From: Pantoea agglomerans
GTDB lineage: Bacteria; Pseudomonadota; Gammaproteobacteria; Enterobacterales; Enterobacteriaceae
Length of the DNA stretch: 64,000 nucleotides
Reading direction: 5' to 3'
NCBI RefSeq assembly: GCF_020149765.1
Contig: NZ_CP083809.1
Location: 1,984,001 to 2,048,000 of the forward strand
In this document: positions 61,785-64,000 of the stretch, in pieces
Position numbering within the stretch: position 1 is the first letter of the stretch
Layout of the letters: every line of letters begins with the position of its first letter
Notes under the pieces: model-generated
What the model was told of the DNA's origin: nothing
The model's input: the letters and a program-made list of their open reading frames with translations, nothing else
The model's database searches: none
Program-made: the position numbers and the translations under genes

Positions 61785-61882
61785 GTGTGGAGAGTGCTGA
61801 GCACCTCGTTCGCGGCGCGGTCACCAGCCGTTAAGCGAACAAAAAAAGAAAGGATTTGGCCGTGACGCCAAATCCTTTTTTT
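61785..61882 (+). ncRNA. istR: IstR-1-like antitoxin small RNA
   Basis: About 98 nt from the predicted start to the end of a strong terminator (AAAGGATTTGGC-loop-GCCAAATCCTTT, then T-run; 61849-61882). The 5' end holds GTGGAGAGTGCTGAGC, complementary to the tisB mRNA standby region. Constant expression from a LexA-independent promoter would keep tisB silent in unstressed cells, as IstR-1 does in E. coli. A longer IstR-2-type transcript from the SOS box region is possible. No open frame with a start codon and ribosome binding site lies inside. Confidence 0.72.
61849..61882 (+). terminator. Terminator of istR-like RNA
   Basis: 12-bp stem AAAGGATTTGGC / GCCAAATCCTTT with a CGTGAC loop and a following T-run. 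It abuts the stop of the minus-strand dehydrogenase gene and may also end that transcript. Confidence 0.9.
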
Positions 61883-61896
61883 ATGCCCGCAAAAAG

Positions 61897-63189
61897 CTAC
61901 TTCGCGCTGACGCGCCACACCGTGTTGCCGGCGTCATCCGCAATCAGCAGTCCGCCCTGACTATCGGCAGCCAGACCGACCGGCAAGCCTCGCACCTGCT
62001 TCTGATCGTCGGTCAGAAAGCCCGTCACCACCGGCTGCGGCAATCCGACCGGCTTACCGTTTTCAAATTTCACCCACACCACCTGATAGCCGTTAAGCGG
62101 CGTGCGGTTCCAGCTGCCGTGTTCGCTGACGAAGGCGCCGCCGCGATACTGCGGCATATTGTCCGCCTGGTAGAAGAGCAGCCCCAGCGGCGCAACGTGC
62201 GAGCTGAGCGCATAGTCTGGCTTAATCGCCTTCTCTACCAGGTCGGGACGCTGCGGCTGGGCGCGCGTATCCACATGCTGACCGAAATAGCTGTAGGGCC
62301 AGCCGTAGAATCCATTCTCCTGCACCGACGTCATATAGTCCGGCACCAGATCGGAGCCGATCTCGTCACGCTCGTTAACGATGGCCCACAGCCGGTTGCT
62401 CTGCGGCTCCCACTGCAGCCCGGTCGGGTTGCGCAGCCCGCTGGCGTAAACGCGCGTCGCGCCGCTGGCGGCGTCCACTTCCAGCACCGCCGCACGATGA
62501 TATTCCGCGCCGATGCCGTTCTCGGTGATATTGCTGTTGGAGCCGATGCCAACATAGAGCTTGCTGCCGTCCGGGCTGGCGACCAGCGCTTTGGTCCAGT
62601 GATGGTTAATCGGCCCGCCCGGCAGATCGGTCACCCGCTGAGGCGGCGTGCGGATCTCCGTTTGCCCCTCCTGATAGGGGAACTTCACCAGGCTGTCGGC
62701 GTTGGCGACATAGAGCGTATTGCCGATCAGCTGCATACCAAAGGGGGAAAAGAGGTTGTCGATAAAGGTGTGCTGCTCCCATTTACCGTTGACGTTGCGC
62801 AGCAGCGTGATGCGGTTGCCGCCCTCGCCGCCTTTTCCTGACGCCTTCTGCACAATGCCCATAATCAGCTGCTTGGGTCGCGTGGTGGGTTTGGCCGGGC
62901 CGTTCGATTCCGCCACCAGCACATCGCCGTTAGGCAGCGTCAGCACCTGACGCGGATGCCTGAGGTTTTCCGCGATTTTTTCAATTTTCAGCCCCTGCGC
63001 CACCTTCGGCATCTCGCCCTGCTTCCACGGCACCCCTTCCGGCACCTGCATCGGCGGCATAAAGAAGTTTTTCGCTTCAGGCAGTTCCGGGTTCGGTCCG
63101 ATCTGCTTTTGCGGATCGAGCTGGGCGCCGCTGTCGCAGCCAGCCAGCAGCGCGGTCAGCGCCACGGCGATAAGCGTTTGCTTTTTCAT
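61897..63189 (-). CDS. PQQ-dependent sugar (sorbosone) dehydrogenase-like lipoprotein
   Basis: A 430-residue lipoprotein: signal with lipobox LLAGC (Cys18) and a six-bladed propeller of the sorbosone/soluble aldose dehydrogenase type (PQQ-GDH-B fold). Segments HPRQVLTLPNGDVLVAES, HHWTKALVASPDGSKLYVGIGSN, ASGLRNPTGLQWEPQSNRLWA and GAFVSEHGSWNRTPLNGYQVVW are typical and contain PQQ and calcium contacts. It probably oxidises aldoses or sorbosone in the periplasm. GGAGAGGCACCG precedes the ATG. Together with gcd it makes two PQQ enzymes in 7 kb. A DUF2231 membrane gene lies 12 bp upstream on the same strand. Confidence 0.85.
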   Translation of the reverse strand: MKKQTLIAVALTALLAGCDSGAQLDPQKQIGPNPELPEAKNFFMPPMQVPEGVPWKQGEMPKVAQGLKIEKIAENLRHPRQVLTLPNGDVLVAESNGPAKPTTRPKQLIMGIVQKASGKGGEGGNRITLLRNVNGKWEQHTFIDNLFSPFGMQLIGNTLYVANADSLVKFPYQEGQTEIRTPPQRVTDLPGGPINHHWTKALVASPDGSKLYVGIGSNSNITENGIGAEYHRAAVLEVDAASGATRVYASGLRNPTGLQWEPQSNRLWAIVNERDEIGSDLVPDYMTSVQENGFYGWPYSYFGQHVDTRAQPQRPDLVEKAIKPDYALSSHVAPLGLLFYQADNMPQYRGGAFVSEHGSWNRTPLNGYQVVWVKFENGKPVGLPQPVVTGFLTDDQKQVRGLPVGLAADSQGGLLIADDAGNTVWRVSAK

Positions 63190-63201
63190 CGGTGCCTCTC
63201 C

Positions 63202-63609
63202 TTAAGCGATGCGCTGACGCAGCGCGAGTTGAACATTGGCGATCAGCATCAGCACCACCACACAGGTGGACAGCGTTACGCCGGACGGCACGACAGCGTA
63301 GGCGTCGCGGCTGTGAACGAAGGCGTTGACGATGGCCAGCACAACCGCCAGCAGCGTCAGCCAGAAATGGACCTTCTCCGCGCGGCTGCTGCCGCGGAAC
63401 AGATCAATCAGGGCGATAAGACGCGGAATAATGGCGATAACCAGCCCGATGGCGATTAGCCAGCTGGCGGCGTGCGTCCACTCCACGACATAACTGTTAA
63501 GGTAAATAATGTCGAAGATCCATGCCGCCACAAAAAAGCCGAGCGGCACAGGTTCCAACAGCGTGTAAAGCGCCACGGCAAAAGCCGATCGTCCCGAGTG
63601 TCTGGTCAT
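63202..63609 (-). CDS. DUF2231 membrane protein
   Basis: A 135-residue protein with four helices of the DUF2231 type (YTLLEPVPLGFFVAAWIFDIIY, then HAASWLIAIGLVIAIIPRLIALIDLF). Proteins of this family are often paired with sorbosone-dehydrogenase-like genes, as here (12 bp gap), suggesting an electron-transfer or anchoring role; this is an inference. The ATG at 63609 has GGAGATGAGA upstream; in-frame ATGs at 63615 and 63621 are possible, and the 63678 start has no site. Confidence 0.72.
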   Translation of the reverse strand: MTRHSGRSAFAVALYTLLEPVPLGFFVAAWIFDIIYLNSYVVEWTHAASWLIAIGLVIAIIPRLIALIDLFRGSSRAEKVHFWLTLLAVVLAIVNAFVHSRDAYAVVPSGVTLSTCVVVLMLIANVQLALRQRIA

Positions 63610-63736
63610 TCTCATCTCCATATCATTGAGCGTTACAGCACATAAAACGCGCTGCGCCTGTAAAATATTAGTAAACATGAAGAAAAGTGACGGAAAGATT
63701 CAGGATGTGATGCGGCGTCCCTGCCGCAAAACCGCG

Positions 63737-64000
63737 TCAGCCCTTGTCAGCGGGCAGCGTGACCCAGTAGCCGGGCTGGTAAGGCAGGGGTAAAAATTTC
63801 TCATGGAATTCGCGGAAGGTGGCATCCGGATCGAGATCGGCAAAGAGATCGGGATGCAGCCACTTCGCCAGCACCTGGATGGCGACAAACTGATAAGGAC
63901 TGTCGTAGAACTGATGCCAGATGGCGTGCGCGTGGCCGTTGTGCGCCACCGGAAGGGTTTTAAAGGCGTCGCGCATCATCAGCATGTGCAGGCGCTTTTC
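63737..64000 (-). CDS. Iron-complex ABC transporter substrate-binding protein, C-terminal part
   Basis: The frame is open to the window edge, so only the last 87 residues are seen. HAHAIWHQFYDSPYQFVAIQVLAKWLHPDLFADLDPD and the FLPLPYQPGYWVTL end are those of periplasmic ferric-siderophore or haem-type binding proteins of the FecB/BtuF fold. The rest of the gene and probably a TonB-dependent receptor or permease lie to the right. Confidence 0.65.
   Translation of the reverse strand, partial: EKRLHMLMMRDAFKTLPVAHNGHAHAIWHQFYDSPYQFVAIQVLAKWLHPDLFADLDPDATFREFHEKFLPLPYQPGYWVTLPADKG

Noticed and set aside
1..64000. CRISPR arrays, rRNA, tRNA genes, insertion sequences, prophage
   Set aside because: No spaced direct repeats, tRNA T-loop/acceptor patterns, transposase or phage structural genes were recognised; a tRNAscan and IS search would be decisive.

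Overview
The window reads as chromosomal DNA of a GC-rich enterobacterium. Gene content and protein similarity recalled from Escherichia coli/Salmonella suggest Erwiniaceae (Pantoea/Mixta-like): rhaTRSBADM, ynfL/ynfM/mlc/ynfK, ynfA/ynfB/ynfD, ydfG, dcp, cybB, sotB and ybiI are close relatives of E. coli genes, mixed with purine and periplasmic glucose-oxidation genes usual in Klebsiella/Pantoea. The genus is an inference. Most of the window is dense, ordinary chromosome; the stretch 50.4-52.7 kb is visibly richer in A+T and holds broken or unrecognised ORFs.

Layout. 1-1.8 kb: the end of a surface-polysaccharide cluster (flippase, TupA-like ATP-grasp). 2-8.7 kb: peptide use (pepT, an orphan DppA-like binding protein, LysR regulator, M20 peptidase, MHS-type transporter). 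8.9-18.7 kb: L-rhamnose catabolism (aldA, rhaT, rhaR, rhaS, rhaBADM), interrupted by ybiI and a yoaK-like micro-gene. 18.7-20.2 kb: ComR-type repressor facing two tandem BhsA-like genes. 20.2-27.1 kb: sotB, cybB, ynfM/ynfL, mlc, ynfK. 27.3-41 kb: nucleobase permease, OsmU-type osmoprotectant transporter, DHA2 exporter, ynfD/ynfB/ynfA, ydfG, guaD, dcp, hpxO. 41-50.4 kb: small secreted Cys-rich protein, emrE, nitronate monooxygenase, an operon with a split transketolase, xdhC/mocA-like pair. 50.4-52.7 kb: debris island. 52.7-64 kb: formaldehyde dehydrogenase, secreted lactonase, nitroreductase, PQQ glucose dehydrogenase, MFS transporter, acetyltransferase, a tisB/istR-like locus, sorbosone-dehydrogenase-like lipoprotein, DUF2231 protein and the end of a substrate-binding protein.

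Genes working together. Rhamnose is imported (RhaT), isomerised, phosphorylated and cleaved to DHAP and lactaldehyde, which AldA oxidises. Guanine taken up by the permease can be deaminated (GuaD) and urate hydroxylated (HpxO); each of these three separated genes is preceded by a sigma54-type -24/-12 promoter with an NtrC-like 17-bp site 110-180 bp upstream, suggesting a nitrogen-limitation regulon. Glucose oxidised by Gcd gives gluconolactone, which the secreted lactonase may hydrolyse.

The most striking item is at 61.4-61.9 kb: an unlisted 29-codon hydrophobic peptide with a strong but hairpin-sequestered ribosome binding site, an SOS (LexA) box, and a divergent small-RNA gene with perfect promoter spacing and a terminator. 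Its 5' end carries a 16-nt direct repeat of the toxin leader, so the RNA can pair with the toxin mRNA. This is the architecture of the E. coli tisB/istR-1 type I toxin-antitoxin system.
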